From Desulfocucumis palustris (GTDB lineage Bacteria > Bacillota > Desulfotomaculia > Desulfotomaculales > Desulfocucumaceae), in assembly GCF_002933875.1 (NCBI RefSeq), contig NZ_BFAV01000104.1, positions 1 to 64,000 on the forward strand: DNA of 64,000 bases, read 5' to 3'. The notes under the pieces were generated by a model, which was not told the DNA's origin, searched no databases, and saw only the letters and a program-made list of their open reading frames with translations. Below, piece by piece: positions 44,995 through 53,601 of the stretch; the first letter of the stretch is position 1, and each line of letters begins with the position of its first letter. The translations under genes and the position numbers were made by a program.

Positions 44995-45867
44995 GTGGCA
45001 AATAAAGTTGTTTATAAGGGAAGCTCGGACTACCTGGCGTCGGAGGACCTGGAAAACGCCGTCAACATTGCCATGGCCCTGGGCAGGCCGCTGCTGATAA
45101 AGGGAGAGCCCGGCACCGGGAAAACAATGCTGGCCAAAAGCGTGGCCCAGGGGCTGGAAATGCCCTTTTTGATCTGGAATATAAAATCCACCACCAAGGC
45201 CAAGGAGGGCCTGTATGTCTACGATACCGTTCAGCGGCTGTATGACAGCCAGTTCAAGGACAGGGACGTTTCGGATATTAAACAGTATATCAAGCTTGGA
45301 AAACTTGGGGAGTCTTTTGTTTCCGACACCCAGACGGTATTGCTTATTGATGAGGTAGATAAGGCTGACCTGGAGTTTCCAAACGATCTTCTTTGGGAAC
45401 TGGACATAATGAATTTTTACATACCCGAAACGGGTGAAACTATTGCGGCCAAACACCGTCCCCTGGTAATTATTACTAGTAACGCGGAAAAGGAACTTCC
45501 GGACGCTTTTTTGCGCCGCTGCATTTTCCATTACATTGCTTTTCCCGATGAGGAAATGATGGCCCGGATCGTCAAGGTTCATTATCCGGAGCTGGAAGCA
45601 AATCTCCTGGCGGAAACCCTCAAGGCTTTTTACTGGCTGCGGTCCATACCCGGACTTCAAAAGAAGCCCAGCACCAGTGAACTGCTGGATTGGATACAGG
45701 CTCTGGTGGTGGGCGGCATTGAGCCGGAGCGTTTGTCGGCGGAGATCCCTTTCTTAGGCGTGCTGTTGAAAAAGAACCAGGATTTCGATCAGCTACTGCG
45801 CCGGCTTTCCTCCGGCGGTCAACAGCGCCAGCAGGGATGGGGCATCAAAAAGTTTGGCAACTCCTGA
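44995..45867 (+). CDS. MoxR-type AAA+ ATPase
   Basis: This 290-aa ATPase of the MoxR/CoxD class has Walker A GEPGTGKTMLAKS (about 37-49), Walker B TVLLIDEVDKAD (about 113-124), sensor 1 PLVIITSNAEKELPDAFLRR with the arginine finger region, and a C-terminal lid. MoxR proteins act with VWA partners as chaperones for cofactor insertion or assembly. It starts at GTG 44995 after GGAGGT. The VWA partner follows 18 bp later. Confidence 0.93.
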   Translation: MANKVVYKGSSDYLASEDLENAVNIAMALGRPLLIKGEPGTGKTMLAKSVAQGLEMPFLIWNIKSTTKAKEGLYVYDTVQRLYDSQFKDRDVSDIKQYIKLGKLGESFVSDTQTVLLIDEVDKADLEFPNDLLWELDIMNFYIPETGETIAAKHRPLVIITSNAEKELPDAFLRRCIFHYIAFPDEEMMARIVKVHYPELEANLLAETLKAFYWLRSIPGLQKKPSTSELLDWIQALVVGGIEPERLSAEIPFLGVLLKKNQDFDQLLRRLSSGGQQRQQGWGIKKFGNS

Positions 45868-45885
45868 TTAAAGGAGTGGATAGAT

Positions 45886-47082
45886 ATGTTTTCGGGTTTT
45901 TTTTACGTGTTGAGAGACCAGGGGGTGCCGGTTACACCCACCGAATGGATGACATTGATGGATGCCCTTAACCAGGGTCTTGCGGGACCAAGCCTGTCGG
46001 GATTATATTACCTGGCCCGGTCGGTCCTGGTAAAAAGCGAAACCCATTATGACCGTTACGACCAGGCCTTCGCCAACTACTTTAAAGGGGTTGAAACCAC
46101 CGATAAACTAGCGGATCAGGTGGCCAGGTGGCTGGAAAAATCCCTGCCCAGGCTGAAGATAGACCCATCCCAGCGGGTGTTTAAAGACTGGGATTTGGAG
46201 GAGCTTAAAAAGGCGCTGGAAGAGAGGCTGGCCAAACAGAAGGAGGAGCACCACGGGGGCTCCCAGTGGATAGGCACCGGTGGTACCTCCCGCTTCGGCC
46301 ATTCCGGTTATAACCCTGCCGGAATCAGGATAGGAGGGGAGTCAGGCAACCGCTCCGCGGTAAAAGTGGCCGCCGAAAGGCGCTACAGGGATTTCAGGGC
46401 TGACGAGACCATAAATACCAGGCAGTTTGAAGTGGCCCTGAAAAAATTAAGGCAGCTCAGTGCCAATGACGAAGGTCCCCGGGAGGACCTGGACATTGAC
46501 GAGACCGTGGAAGCCACCTGTAAACGGGCGGGACTGCTGGAACTGGTATGGGAGAAGCCCCGGAAAAATACTTTGAAGCTGGTTTTGATGATGGATTCCG
46601 GCGGCTCCATGAATCCTTTTTCCCGGCTCTGCTCCCAGCTCTTTACCGCCGCGTCCAGGGCCAACCACTTCAAGGATATTAAATTTTTTTACTTCCACAA
46701 CTGCGTATATGATAATTTGTTCCTGGACCCGTTCTGCTCCGTGCGAAATTCGGTGAAAACCCGGGACGTTTTAAGAGACCTTAGCCAGGATTACCGGTTG
46801 ATAATGGTGGGAGACGCCAGCATGGCCCCCAGCGAATTACTGATGGCGGGCGGGGCACTGGACTGGGGCGCGGAGAACGAGGAGCCTGGCCTGGCCTGGC
46901 TGGAAAGGCTTAACCGGCATTTTCACCACAGTGTCTGGCTAAACCCTCTTACTGCGGCTGAATGGCCTCCGGTGGAGGCCACTTACGATACAATAGCTTA
47001 TATCCGCAGGCTTTTTCCCATGTTTGAGCTGACGGTGGAAGGTCTTGAAAGGGCTGTTAACAGGCTGAAGGTAAATAAATAG
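45886..47082 (+). CDS. VWA-domain protein (CoxE-like)
   Basis: This 398-aa protein has an N-terminal helical part (FSGFFYVLRDQGVPVTPTEW), a charged middle (about 95-150) with a Gly/Ser linker, and a C-terminal von Willebrand A domain. The metal-ion-dependent adhesion motif is DSGGSMNPF (about 235). It is the partner of the MoxR ATPase upstream. Together with RCC1 the set probably remodels one target protein or complex, which is not encoded next to it. Confidence 0.9.
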   Translation: MFSGFFYVLRDQGVPVTPTEWMTLMDALNQGLAGPSLSGLYYLARSVLVKSETHYDRYDQAFANYFKGVETTDKLADQVARWLEKSLPRLKIDPSQRVFKDWDLEELKKALEERLAKQKEEHHGGSQWIGTGGTSRFGHSGYNPAGIRIGGESGNRSAVKVAAERRYRDFRADETINTRQFEVALKKLRQLSANDEGPREDLDIDETVEATCKRAGLLELVWEKPRKNTLKLVLMMDSGGSMNPFSRLCSQLFTAASRANHFKDIKFFYFHNCVYDNLFLDPFCSVRNSVKTRDVLRDLSQDYRLIMVGDASMAPSELLMAGGALDWGAENEEPGLAWLERLNRHFHHSVWLNPLTAAEWPPVEATYDTIAYIRRLFPMFELTVEGLERAVNRLKVNK

Positions 47083-47161
47083 ACAAATATTCAAAAAATT
47101 AAAGGAATTCCGGCAGGTTGACAGAATATTGAATTTAATACATTCGGGGGGGATGACAGAG

Positions 47162-47605
47162 TTGGAAAATGATATTACCGTGGAAGCCCGGAATAGGGCT
47201 GGAGGTCATTTTAAATCCGGGTACAACTGTGCTGAGGCAATTTTTCTTGCTTTTAGGGAAATGCTTACACCGGATGTTCCCGCGGATATGGTCCGGATGT
47301 TTACCGGGCTGGGCGGGGGACTGGGCCATGCCGGCTGTATGTGCGGCGCCCTTGCGGGTTCCGCCCTGGTGCTAGGGCTTCTAAAGGGCCGCACATCCCA
47401 GGAGGAGGACAGGGAGCCGGCCTATGACCTGGCCAGGGAATTCCATGACCGTTTTGAGCAGAAATACGGCTATACCTGCTGCAGGAGCCTTAACCCGCAT
47501 CCCTTTGACACGCCGGAACACCTGAAGAACTGCCTCAAAATAACCGGCAATACCGGTAAATTGTTGATGGAGTTTTTGCAGGAAAAGAATCTGGCAGCCC
47601 AATAG
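47162..47605 (+). CDS. C_GCAxxG_C_C family redox protein
   Basis: This 147-aa protein has a conserved Cys pattern: SGYNCAEAIFLAF (C), GLGHAGCMCGALAGSALVLG (the GCxCGA motif that names the family) and YTCCRSLNPHPF (C). It binds a metal or takes part in redox chemistry in anaerobes; the exact role is unknown. TTG 47162 has GGGGGG 9 nt upstream; ATG 47153 would abut the SD with no spacing. Confidence 0.85.
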   Translation: MENDITVEARNRAGGHFKSGYNCAEAIFLAFREMLTPDVPADMVRMFTGLGGGLGHAGCMCGALAGSALVLGLLKGRTSQEEDREPAYDLAREFHDRFEQKYGYTCCRSLNPHPFDTPEHLKNCLKITGNTGKLLMEFLQEKNLAAQ

Positions 47606-47626
47606 GGGACTCCGAAAGGATTTGGA

Positions 47627-47986
47627 ATGACTGTAAAAAGGCTTGCCCTTGGTCGCGCGGGTGAAGACCGGGCGGTTGGATATTTTAAAGAGCTTGGCTA
47701 CATTATTGTTGAAAGGAATTTCCGCTGCAAGCTGGGGGAAATCGACATAGTGGCCAGGGACGGGCCGGTTTTGGTTTTTATCGAGGTTAGAACCCGGAGG
47801 GGTGACGGCTACGGCAGCGCCCTGGAGAGCATAGTCTATAAAAAGCAGTTGAAAGTCCGCCAGGTTGCCAAATACTATCTCCAGTCCACCGGTTTATTTA
47901 GCGGGCCTGTACGCTTCGACGTGCTTGCCCTGACGGCGGGACCCGGCGGGATTGTAAAGGTAGAGCATGTAAAGAACGCCTTTTGA
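47627..47986 (+). CDS. yraN: YraN family endonuclease-like protein (UPF0102)
   Basis: This 119-aa protein of the restriction-endonuclease-like fold has the typical opening GRAGEDRAVGYFKELGYIIV, catalytic-type residues GEIDIVARDGPVLVFIEVRTR (Glu/Asp-Glu-x-Arg) and the VYKKQLKVRQVAKYYL helix. It is usually found near rnhB in Firmicutes, but here it is 33 kb away. The ATG follows CGAAAGGA. The cellular role is unknown. Confidence 0.92.
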   Translation: MTVKRLALGRAGEDRAVGYFKELGYIIVERNFRCKLGEIDIVARDGPVLVFIEVRTRRGDGYGSALESIVYKKQLKVRQVAKYYLQSTGLFSGPVRFDVLALTAGPGGIVKVEHVKNAF

Positions 47987-48055
47987 ATAGCAAAGGGCGT
48001 TCTTTAACTTTCCCGCCGGTAAGAGAGTCCCCACTCCGGGCCTTCCTTACCGGCG
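47971..48055 (+). terminator. Terminator after yraN and second hairpin
   Basis: AAAGAACGCC (47971-47980, inside the last codons)/GGCGTTCTTT (47996-48005). A second stem CGCCGGTAAG/CTTACCGGCG follows (48014-48055). The rest of the gap to 48225 has only a -10-like TATAAT near 48154. Confidence 0.75.
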
Positions 48056-48225
48056 AAGCGAGAGTCAAGGTAGGGATAGCTCACAATATAAAGGTTTGCC
48101 TGGAGGGAAAGGGGGCATGCTGTGAAAGACTGTCCCTTTTTTTATGCCATGTAGTATAATAATTGGTAAAATTAATCTATTATGTATCAGGAGTTTTCAG
48201 TTGGTTATTTCAATGAGGTGAAATA

Positions 48226-48507
48226 ATGATTGTCGGATTATTAACTCTGGAACTGTTCATTGGTGAGGCGGAATCTTTAAAGGACAAGAGGCGTGTGCTG
48301 AAAAGCATCATCGACAAAATGAAGGCCAAATTTAATATCTCCGTGGCCGAAGTGGATAAACAGGATTTATGGCAGTTCTCCACCGTCGGGGTGTCTTGCG
48401 TTTCCAACGAAGCCTCCCACGTGCATCAGATGCTGTCCGCCGCGGTTAAATTTGTGGAAAGCCAGGGTACTGTGGAGATACTTGATATGCAAACCGAATT
48501 GCTTTAA
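48226..48507 (+). CDS. DUF503 protein (YlxP-like)
   Basis: This 93-aa protein begins MIVGLLTLELFIGEAESLKD and contains the KSIIDKMKAKFNISVAEVDK and WQFSTVGVSCVSN signatures of DUF503/YlxP, a small ribosome-associated protein often near infB and rbfA. It has its own promoter here. The length is normal. Confidence 0.92.
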   Translation: MIVGLLTLELFIGEAESLKDKRRVLKSIIDKMKAKFNISVAEVDKQDLWQFSTVGVSCVSNEASHVHQMLSAAVKFVESQGTVEILDMQTELL

Positions 48508-48515
48508 AACCCCTT

Positions 48516-49424
48516 TCATGCTCCGGCAGCTTCACGGGCTGCCGGTTCTTCTTCGGCCTTTTCCCCGCCTTTAAGCTCCGCTGCAAGCATGCCCGCCAGT
48601 ATTAAAAAACATCCCAAAAGTTGCCTTACGGATAGTAATTCATCGGCCAGCACGAAGGCTGAGAGGGCGGCAAAAATCGGTTCCATGGTAAATATTATGG
48701 CTGTATGGGTGGTCGAGGTGAACCTTTGCACCTTGTTCTGAATCAGGAAAGCCAGGGCCGTGGCGGGAATAGCCGTAATCAGCAGGGCCACCCACACCGG
48801 TCTGGTGAATTCTCCCGGCATGGTTTCCAGGAACATCCCGAAAATAAAACTCATGGCGGAAACGGTGCCGATCTGGATAATGGCCAGCAGCACCGGGTCC
48901 ATTTTACTGGCGTAGCGTCCCACCATAATAATGTGCAGGGCATAGCATACGGCGCAGAAAAATGTAAGCGTATCCCCGTAATTAATGGTGAAGGAATCGT
49001 TTATGGCCAGAAGTCCCAAGCCGGCTGCCGCGGAAAGGACTCCCAGGGTCGTATATACGGACGGTATGCGCTTTAGTCCGATGGCTGCGAAAAGCGGTAC
49101 CAGCACCACCGCCAGGCCGGTAATAAAACCGGAATTGGCGGCGCCGGTATACTGCAGGCCAACTGTCTGGAAGGCGTAACCTCCAAAGAGAAAAGCGCCG
49201 ATGTAAGCCCCTGCGGCCAGATTTGACCTGTTTATGCCGGAAAGCCTCCTGTAATATATTGCTGCCAGAAAAATAGCGGCCAGCAAGAATCTGATTGCCA
49301 GGAAATAATAGGGTCCTATGCCGCTCAGCGCATCCTGAACAGCCACAAAGGAAAAGCCCCAGACGGCGGTTACCCCCACCAGGGAGAGGTCCGCCTTAAC
49401 CTGCCGCAATTTATTGCCTGCCAT
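48516..49424 (-). CDS. EamA/DMT family transporter
   Basis: This 302-aa membrane protein has ten predicted helices in two EamA repeats: LSLVGVTAVWGFSFVAVQDA at the start and LLITAIPATALAFLIQNKVQ in the second. Drug/metabolite transporters export amino acids, nucleotides or other small molecules. ATG 49424 follows AAAGGTGAT; the frame from 49505 includes an unsuitable leader. The substrate is unknown. Confidence 0.92.
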   Translation of the reverse strand: MAGNKLRQVKADLSLVGVTAVWGFSFVAVQDALSGIGPYYFLAIRFLLAAIFLAAIYYRRLSGINRSNLAAGAYIGAFLFGGYAFQTVGLQYTGAANSGFITGLAVVLVPLFAAIGLKRIPSVYTTLGVLSAAAGLGLLAINDSFTINYGDTLTFFCAVCYALHIIMVGRYASKMDPVLLAIIQIGTVSAMSFIFGMFLETMPGEFTRPVWVALLITAIPATALAFLIQNKVQRFTSTTHTAIIFTMEPIFAALSAFVLADELLSVRQLLGCFLILAGMLAAELKGGEKAEEEPAAREAAGA

Positions 49425-49566
49425 TAATATATCACCTTTATTCTCCCGGATATTAAGCGCTTCTTCAACTTGAAACATTGTCCCACGGCGCCATTGCCCT
49501 GTCAAGATTAACCTTTTTGCTAAAGTATTTAGGAATGCTATAAAAATGTACCATTTAATAAATATG

Positions 49567-49824
49567 TCCGACGCGGTTGTGGATGACTACCCGGTATTCT
49601 CCTACTACATCAAGCAGAATCCGGGCTCTGTTAAAATTGTGGGGGAGTTGAGAACAAACGATTACTACGGCATAGCCTTTCCTAAAAAGAATACCGAACT
49701 GCCGGAAAAAGTGAACGCAGCACTTATGACCCTCAAGGAAAACGGCAAGTATGCCGAAATATACAAGAAATGGTTTGTCCAGTAACCTCCCGCCTACATC
49801 CCCGGGGAACCGCCTGCCAAGTAG
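49567..49824 (+). pseudogene. Truncated copy of the amino-acid binding protein
   Basis: The region encodes a near copy of the last 85 residues of the binding protein at 50026 (for example AVVDDYPVFSYYIKQNPGSV and GIAFPKKNTELPEKVNAALM). The first two thirds are missing and a TAA (49783-49785) replaces the Asp codon after WFVQ; the tail PPAYIPGEPPAK continues in frame. It is a leftover of a tandem duplication. Confidence 0.9.
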
Positions 49825-49852
49825 AAAATAAATTGAATGATGCGGTTTAAAC

Positions 49853-49888
49853 AATAAGCGCGGCACATAAAGGTTGCGCTTATTTTCA
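49853..49888 (+). terminator. Terminator after the truncated copy
   Basis: AATAAGCGC (49853-49861)/GCGCTTATT (49876-49884), then TTC. It survives as part of the old gene end. Confidence 0.75.
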
Positions 49889-50025
49889 TTAGGATTTGCC
49901 TTTTACAGGTAAGTATTAATTAACTGGTGTTAAAAATTAATGGTTTGTTAAATTTTAAGGCAGGATTTTGCTACTTTTAAGCGAAAAAATATTAGTGCTA
50001 AAAATACATAGAAGGAGGTAGGGTT

Positions 50026-50853
50026 TTGAAGAAAACTGTAAAATGGGTTCTTGTGGCTTTTGCCGTACTGGCTCTGGCAATGGTTGCCGCGGGCTGTGGC
50101 GGCCAGAAGGAAGCCGGCAAGGAAACCCCCAAGGAAAACTCCACTGAAAACCAAAAGTATGTTTTTGGTTCCGACACGGCATATGCTCCTTTTGAATCCA
50201 TGGACAACACCACCGGAAAACTGGTTGGTTTTGATGTGGACCTGATTGACGCCATTAATGAGACTGCCAATATCAGCATTGAAATTAAGGGTATGAATTT
50301 TGACGGTCTTATTCCTGCCCTGGAAACCGGCAGCATTGACGGGGCTATTTCAGCCATGACCATCACTGACAAACGCAAGGAGTCCGTTAATTTTTCAGTT
50401 CCTTATTACCTTTCCGGCCAGAGCGTGGCCGTACGCATGGACAATGAGGCCGTCAAGGGATTTGACGACCTGAAGGGCAAAAAACTGGGCGTCCAGATAG
50501 CCACCACCGGCGCCGACGAGGCCCGTAAGGTTCCCGATGCCGTTGTTACCGACTACAATACCATTAACGAAGCCTTTTTAGCGTTGAAAACCGGCGCGGT
50601 GGAGGCGGTTGTAAACGACTACCCGGTATCCGCCTATTACATCAAACAGAATCCCGATGCGGCTAAAATAGTGGGCGACTTGAGGACAAGCGAACACTAC
50701 GGAATCGCTTTCCCCAAAAAGAACACCGAACTGCTGGAAAAAGTCAACGCGGCGCTTAATACCCTGAAAGAAAACGGAAAGTATGCCGAAATATACAAGA
50801 AATGGTTCGGTCAGGATCCTCCCGCCTACCTGCCCGGGGAACCAACCAGTTAA
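50026..50853 (+). CDS. glnH: Amino-acid ABC transporter substrate-binding lipoprotein
   Basis: This 275-aa lipoprotein has a lysine-rich start, hydrophobic helix and lipobox VAAGC (Cys25), then a Ser/Lys linker. The periplasmic-binding fold of family 3 shows GSDTAYAPFESMDNTTGKLV, VGFDVDLIDAINE and MNFDGLIPALETGSIDG. The ligand is a polar or basic amino acid; glutamine is inferred from operon type only. TTG 50026 follows GGAGGTAGGG. A strong hairpin lies between it and the permease. Confidence 0.9.
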   Translation: MKKTVKWVLVAFAVLALAMVAAGCGGQKEAGKETPKENSTENQKYVFGSDTAYAPFESMDNTTGKLVGFDVDLIDAINETANISIEIKGMNFDGLIPALETGSIDGAISAMTITDKRKESVNFSVPYYLSGQSVAVRMDNEAVKGFDDLKGKKLGVQIATTGADEARKVPDAVVTDYNTINEAFLALKTGAVEAVVNDYPVSAYYIKQNPDAAKIVGDLRTSEHYGIAFPKKNTELLEKVNAALNTLKENGKYAEIYKKWFGQDPPAYLPGEPTS

Positions 50854-50887
50854 GGCAATAGAATAATCAAATAGTACTGACATGAGA

Positions 50888-50918
50888 ATATGCGTAACAC
50901 AAAGAGTGTTACGCATAT
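50888..50918 (+). terminator. Hairpin between binding protein and permease
   Basis: Perfect 13-bp stem ATATGCGTAACAC (50888-50900)/GTGTTACGCATAT (50906-50918) with a weak T tail. It probably attenuates read-through so that the binding protein is made in excess, as is known in such operons. Confidence 0.85.
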
Positions 50919-50948
50919 TTAATGTCCGGTGGGATTTGGGGTGATATA

Positions 50949-51650
50949 TTGGATGTAGTCATAGAGTCGTTTCCTTTTTTCCTGACTGGGGCTTCCATGA
51001 CTATCAAAATAACGGTCCTGGCGGTGACCTTCGGGTGTATACTGGGACTGTTCCTGGCATTGTTAAGGTTATCCAAAAACAGATTGATTAGTTTTCTTGC
51101 AGTTTGTTATATTGATTTTTTCAGAGGCACGCCGTTATTGGTGCAGATTTTGATCATCGCCTTTGGAATTCCCAATCTCCTGGAGGTGGGGCAAAGTTAC
51201 CTGGTAAAAAACCTTGGCATGCCCCAAATACTACACAACTACGCGCTGCCTATTTTTGTCATCGCGGTGCTTGCCACCACCCTTAACAGCGGGGCTTATA
51301 TAGCGGAAATTTTTCGGGCCGGTGTGCAATCCATAGACAGGGGACAGATGGAGGCGGCCCGCTCCCTGGGACTGACCCATGCCCAGGCCATGCGCTACAT
51401 CATCCTGCCCCAGGCTTTTAAAAGGGTGGTTCCGCCCCTGGGCAACGAATTTATAGCCATGTTAAAGGATACTTCCCTGCTTTCCGTTATAGGCCTGGTG
51501 GAACTCACCAGATCGGGCCAGTTAACCGTGGGAGCCACGTACAAAGCCTTTCCGGTGCTGTTGACCATCGCCTTTATTTACCTGGTGATGACCCTGGCCA
51601 TTTCCCGCCTGGTAGACTATTTGGAAAGGAGGCTGAAAACCGGTGATTGA
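50949..51650 (+). CDS. glnP: Amino-acid ABC transporter permease
   Basis: This 233-aa His/Glu/Gln/Arg-type permease has five helices. The EAA loop is complete: [23 protein letters not shown] 50949 has GGGGTGAT upstream; ATG 50922 lies directly on the hairpin with no SD and adds nine residues. It overlaps glnQ by 8 nt. Confidence 0.93.
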   Translation: MDVVIESFPFFLTGASMTIKITVLAVTFGCILGLFLALLRLSKNRLISFLAVCYIDFFRGTPLLVQILIIAFGIPNLLEVGQSYLVKNLGMPQILHNYALPIFVIAVLATTLNSGAYIAEIFRAGVQSIDRGQMEAARSLGLTHAQAMRYIILPQAFKRVVPPLGNEFIAMLKDTSLLSVIGLVELTRSGQLTVGATYKAFPVLLTIAFIYLVMTLAISRLVDYLERRLKTGD

Positions 51651-52365
51651 GGTTAAGAATCTTCATAAAAGATTTAACAAGCTACACGTTTTAAAAGGAA
51701 TCGACTGCCGGGTTTCAGCCCAGGAAGTGGTTTGTGTTATCGGCCCCAGCGGCTCCGGAAAAAGCACCTTTTTACGATGTATTAATCTTCTGGAGGAGCC
51801 CACCGAGGGAGAAATATACATTGAAAATGTTAAAATCAACGACCCCAAAACCAATATCAATAACATCAGGGCCGAGGTGGGCATGGTTTTTCAGCGGTTT
51901 AACCTTTTCCCCCACAAAACCGCCCTGGAAAACATAACCCTGGCTCCGGCGAAGGTAAGAAATGTTTCCAAGCAGGAAGCCGAGCGGGATGCCCACAAAC
52001 TGCTGCAAAAAGTGGGACTTACCGACAAGGCCAATGTTTATCCCGACCAGCTTTCCGGCGGGCAGCAGCAAAGGGTGGCCATTGCCCGGGCTCTGGCCAT
52101 GAAGCCCAAAGTGATGCTTTTCGACGAACCCACCTCCGCCCTGGACCCGGAGATGGTGGGCGAGGTGCTGGCGGTGATGAAGGATCTGGCCCGGGAGGGA
52201 ATGACCATGATAGTGGTCACCCATGAAATGGGTTTTGCCAGGGAGGTGGGAGACCGGGTGATATTTATGGATGAGGGCTGTATATTGGAGGAGGGAACTC
52301 CTGAGAAAATATTCGGTGATCCCCACAATGACAGACTGAAATCTTTTTTGAGCAAGATTTTGTAA
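51643..52365 (+). CDS. glnQ: Amino-acid ABC transporter ATP-binding protein
   Basis: This 240-aa ATPase has Walker [13 protein letters not shown] (about 32-43), Q-loop [11 protein letters not shown], signature [15 protein letters not shown] (about 132-146), Walker [15 protein letters not shown] and switch His [11 protein letters not shown]. It is the final gene of the glnHPQ-type operon. No truncation. Confidence 0.96.
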   Translation: MIEVKNLHKRFNKLHVLKGIDCRVSAQEVVCVIGPSGSGKSTFLRCINLLEEPTEGEIYIENVKINDPKTNINNIRAEVGMVFQRFNLFPHKTALENITLAPAKVRNVSKQEAERDAHKLLQKVGLTDKANVYPDQLSGGQQQRVAIARALAMKPKVMLFDEPTSALDPEMVGEVLAVMKDLAREGMTMIVVTHEMGFAREVGDRVIFMDEGCILEEGTPEKIFGDPHNDRLKSFLSKIL

Positions 52366-52426
52366 AACAGCCCCCCATAAAGGGGGTTAATTTTTAAGCG
52401 TTGACTGACATTTTGGCCCTGTAATT

Positions 52427-52488
52427 GCATGTATACTTTCGTGACACCGTTCGGGGGTGAAGGTTTTTTGATTGAAAAGTATACATGC
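52427..52488 (+). promoter_or_regulatory. Inverted repeat around the GNAT gene start
   Basis: GCATGTATACTTT (52427-52439) and its exact complement AAAGTATACATGC (52476-52488). The SD GGGGGTGAAGG and TTG start (52468) lie in the loop just before the second arm, so folding could block translation. Confidence 0.6.
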
Positions 52489-52992
52489 GGCTTTAATTTG
52501 TATTATCCCCAGGCCAGAAGGGATTTCGCCTTTTCTTTAATTAAGGGGATGCCCGGCGTGGGCGCCATAGAATATAAAGTAATCAGGGATTTTGTGCGGG
52601 GAATAACCGATTTCGGGGAGATAAATCCCAATTATACGGGATTACGGGAAATGCCGCGCAACATGGTGCTGCACATGTCCGCTCCTTCGGGCAAAAGCCT
52701 TGGTATCATGGTGCTGGAACCCGGAAAAGACCGCCTGGTCCGTATAGACATTACCCTTTTAAGGGAAGATTGCCGGGGGAAGGGGCTGGGCAAGCACCTT
52801 TACGCCTGTGTTGAAAAGGCTTTGGCTGACGGCACCGTGCTTTATGTGGAGCATGTGACCTTTTACGGCAGTAAATTTTTCAAAAAATGCGGCTTCAACA
52901 GGGATGTGGATTTAATAAAAATATTGTCTTCCTCAAACAGGATAGATGTGGACCCGGGGGAATGCTCAAGAATATTAAAGGCCTGCGTATAG
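52468..52992 (+). CDS. GNAT-type acetyltransferase-like protein
   Basis: This 174-aa protein from TTG 52468 (SD GGGGGTGAAGG) contains LREDCRGKGLGKHLYACVEK (about 107-127), the acetyl-CoA-binding R-G-x-G-L/A motif A of the GNAT fold, and YGSKFFKKCGFNRDVDL near the C-terminus. The N-terminal half is not recognisable. The substrate is unknown. The frame could begin at ATG 52429, but that codon lies in the first arm of the inverted repeat and has no SD. Confidence 0.7.
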   Translation: MIEKYTCGFNLYYPQARRDFAFSLIKGMPGVGAIEYKVIRDFVRGITDFGEINPNYTGLREMPRNMVLHMSAPSGKSLGIMVLEPGKDRLVRIDITLLREDCRGKGLGKHLYACVEKALADGTVLYVEHVTFYGSKFFKKCGFNRDVDLIKILSSSNRIDVDPGECSRILKACV

Positions 52993-53130
52993 TAATTCTA
53001 ATTATAAGAATTCGGGTTGTTGCACAGAAATATTTATGAGAAGAATTTACGGAGTTTTTTAACTTTTGGATGGGAATGATTGTTTACATCTTCAATTGTT
53101 TACAGAATACAAAAAAACGGAGTGGTTTTG

Positions 53131-53469
53131 ATGTCTATTCTGGATAAAGCCGCCGACCTGGGCAGGATGCTGGGTAAGTCCAAGGAATACCGGGAGATGA
53201 AAGATGCTGAAGCCATGCTGAAAAAGGATCAGGAGGCTGAAAATTTAATACAGCATTTTTCCATGCTGCAGCAGTCCTATGAAAGAATGCACATGACCGG
53301 ACATGAAATAACCCCGGAGCATTTGGAAAAGCTTAAAGAGGCAGAGCAGAATATGATGGCCAATAAAAATGTTAAGATATACTATCGGGCCAGAGGACAG
53401 TTCAACAGCCTTTTCAACAACGTTAACCAGAAAATCAGGGAGAACATGGAGAATACCGGCAAATCCTGA
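53131..53469 (+). CDS. YlbF/YmcA family regulator
   Basis: This 112-aa helical protein reads SILDKAADLGRMLGKSKEYR and AEAMLKKDQEAENLIQHFSM, a typical YlbF/DUF964 pattern. In Bacillus, YlbF works with YmcA and YaaT in RNA processing and sporulation control. ATG 53131 follows CGGAG. The earlier start at 53080 has no SD. Confidence 0.88.
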   Translation: MSILDKAADLGRMLGKSKEYREMKDAEAMLKKDQEAENLIQHFSMLQQSYERMHMTGHEITPEHLEKLKEAEQNMMANKNVKIYYRARGQFNSLFNNVNQKIRENMENTGKS

Positions 53470-53601
53470 AGCCCTGCTCCGGCCGCGGCCTGCTTTGGGC
53501 CTCCGCCATTCCCGCAATAAAGAAAAAATGCGTATCCTTCCTGTATAAATAGCGCTGCAAATAATAACACTAGATACAGATATATTCGCAGGGGGGATAA
53601 A

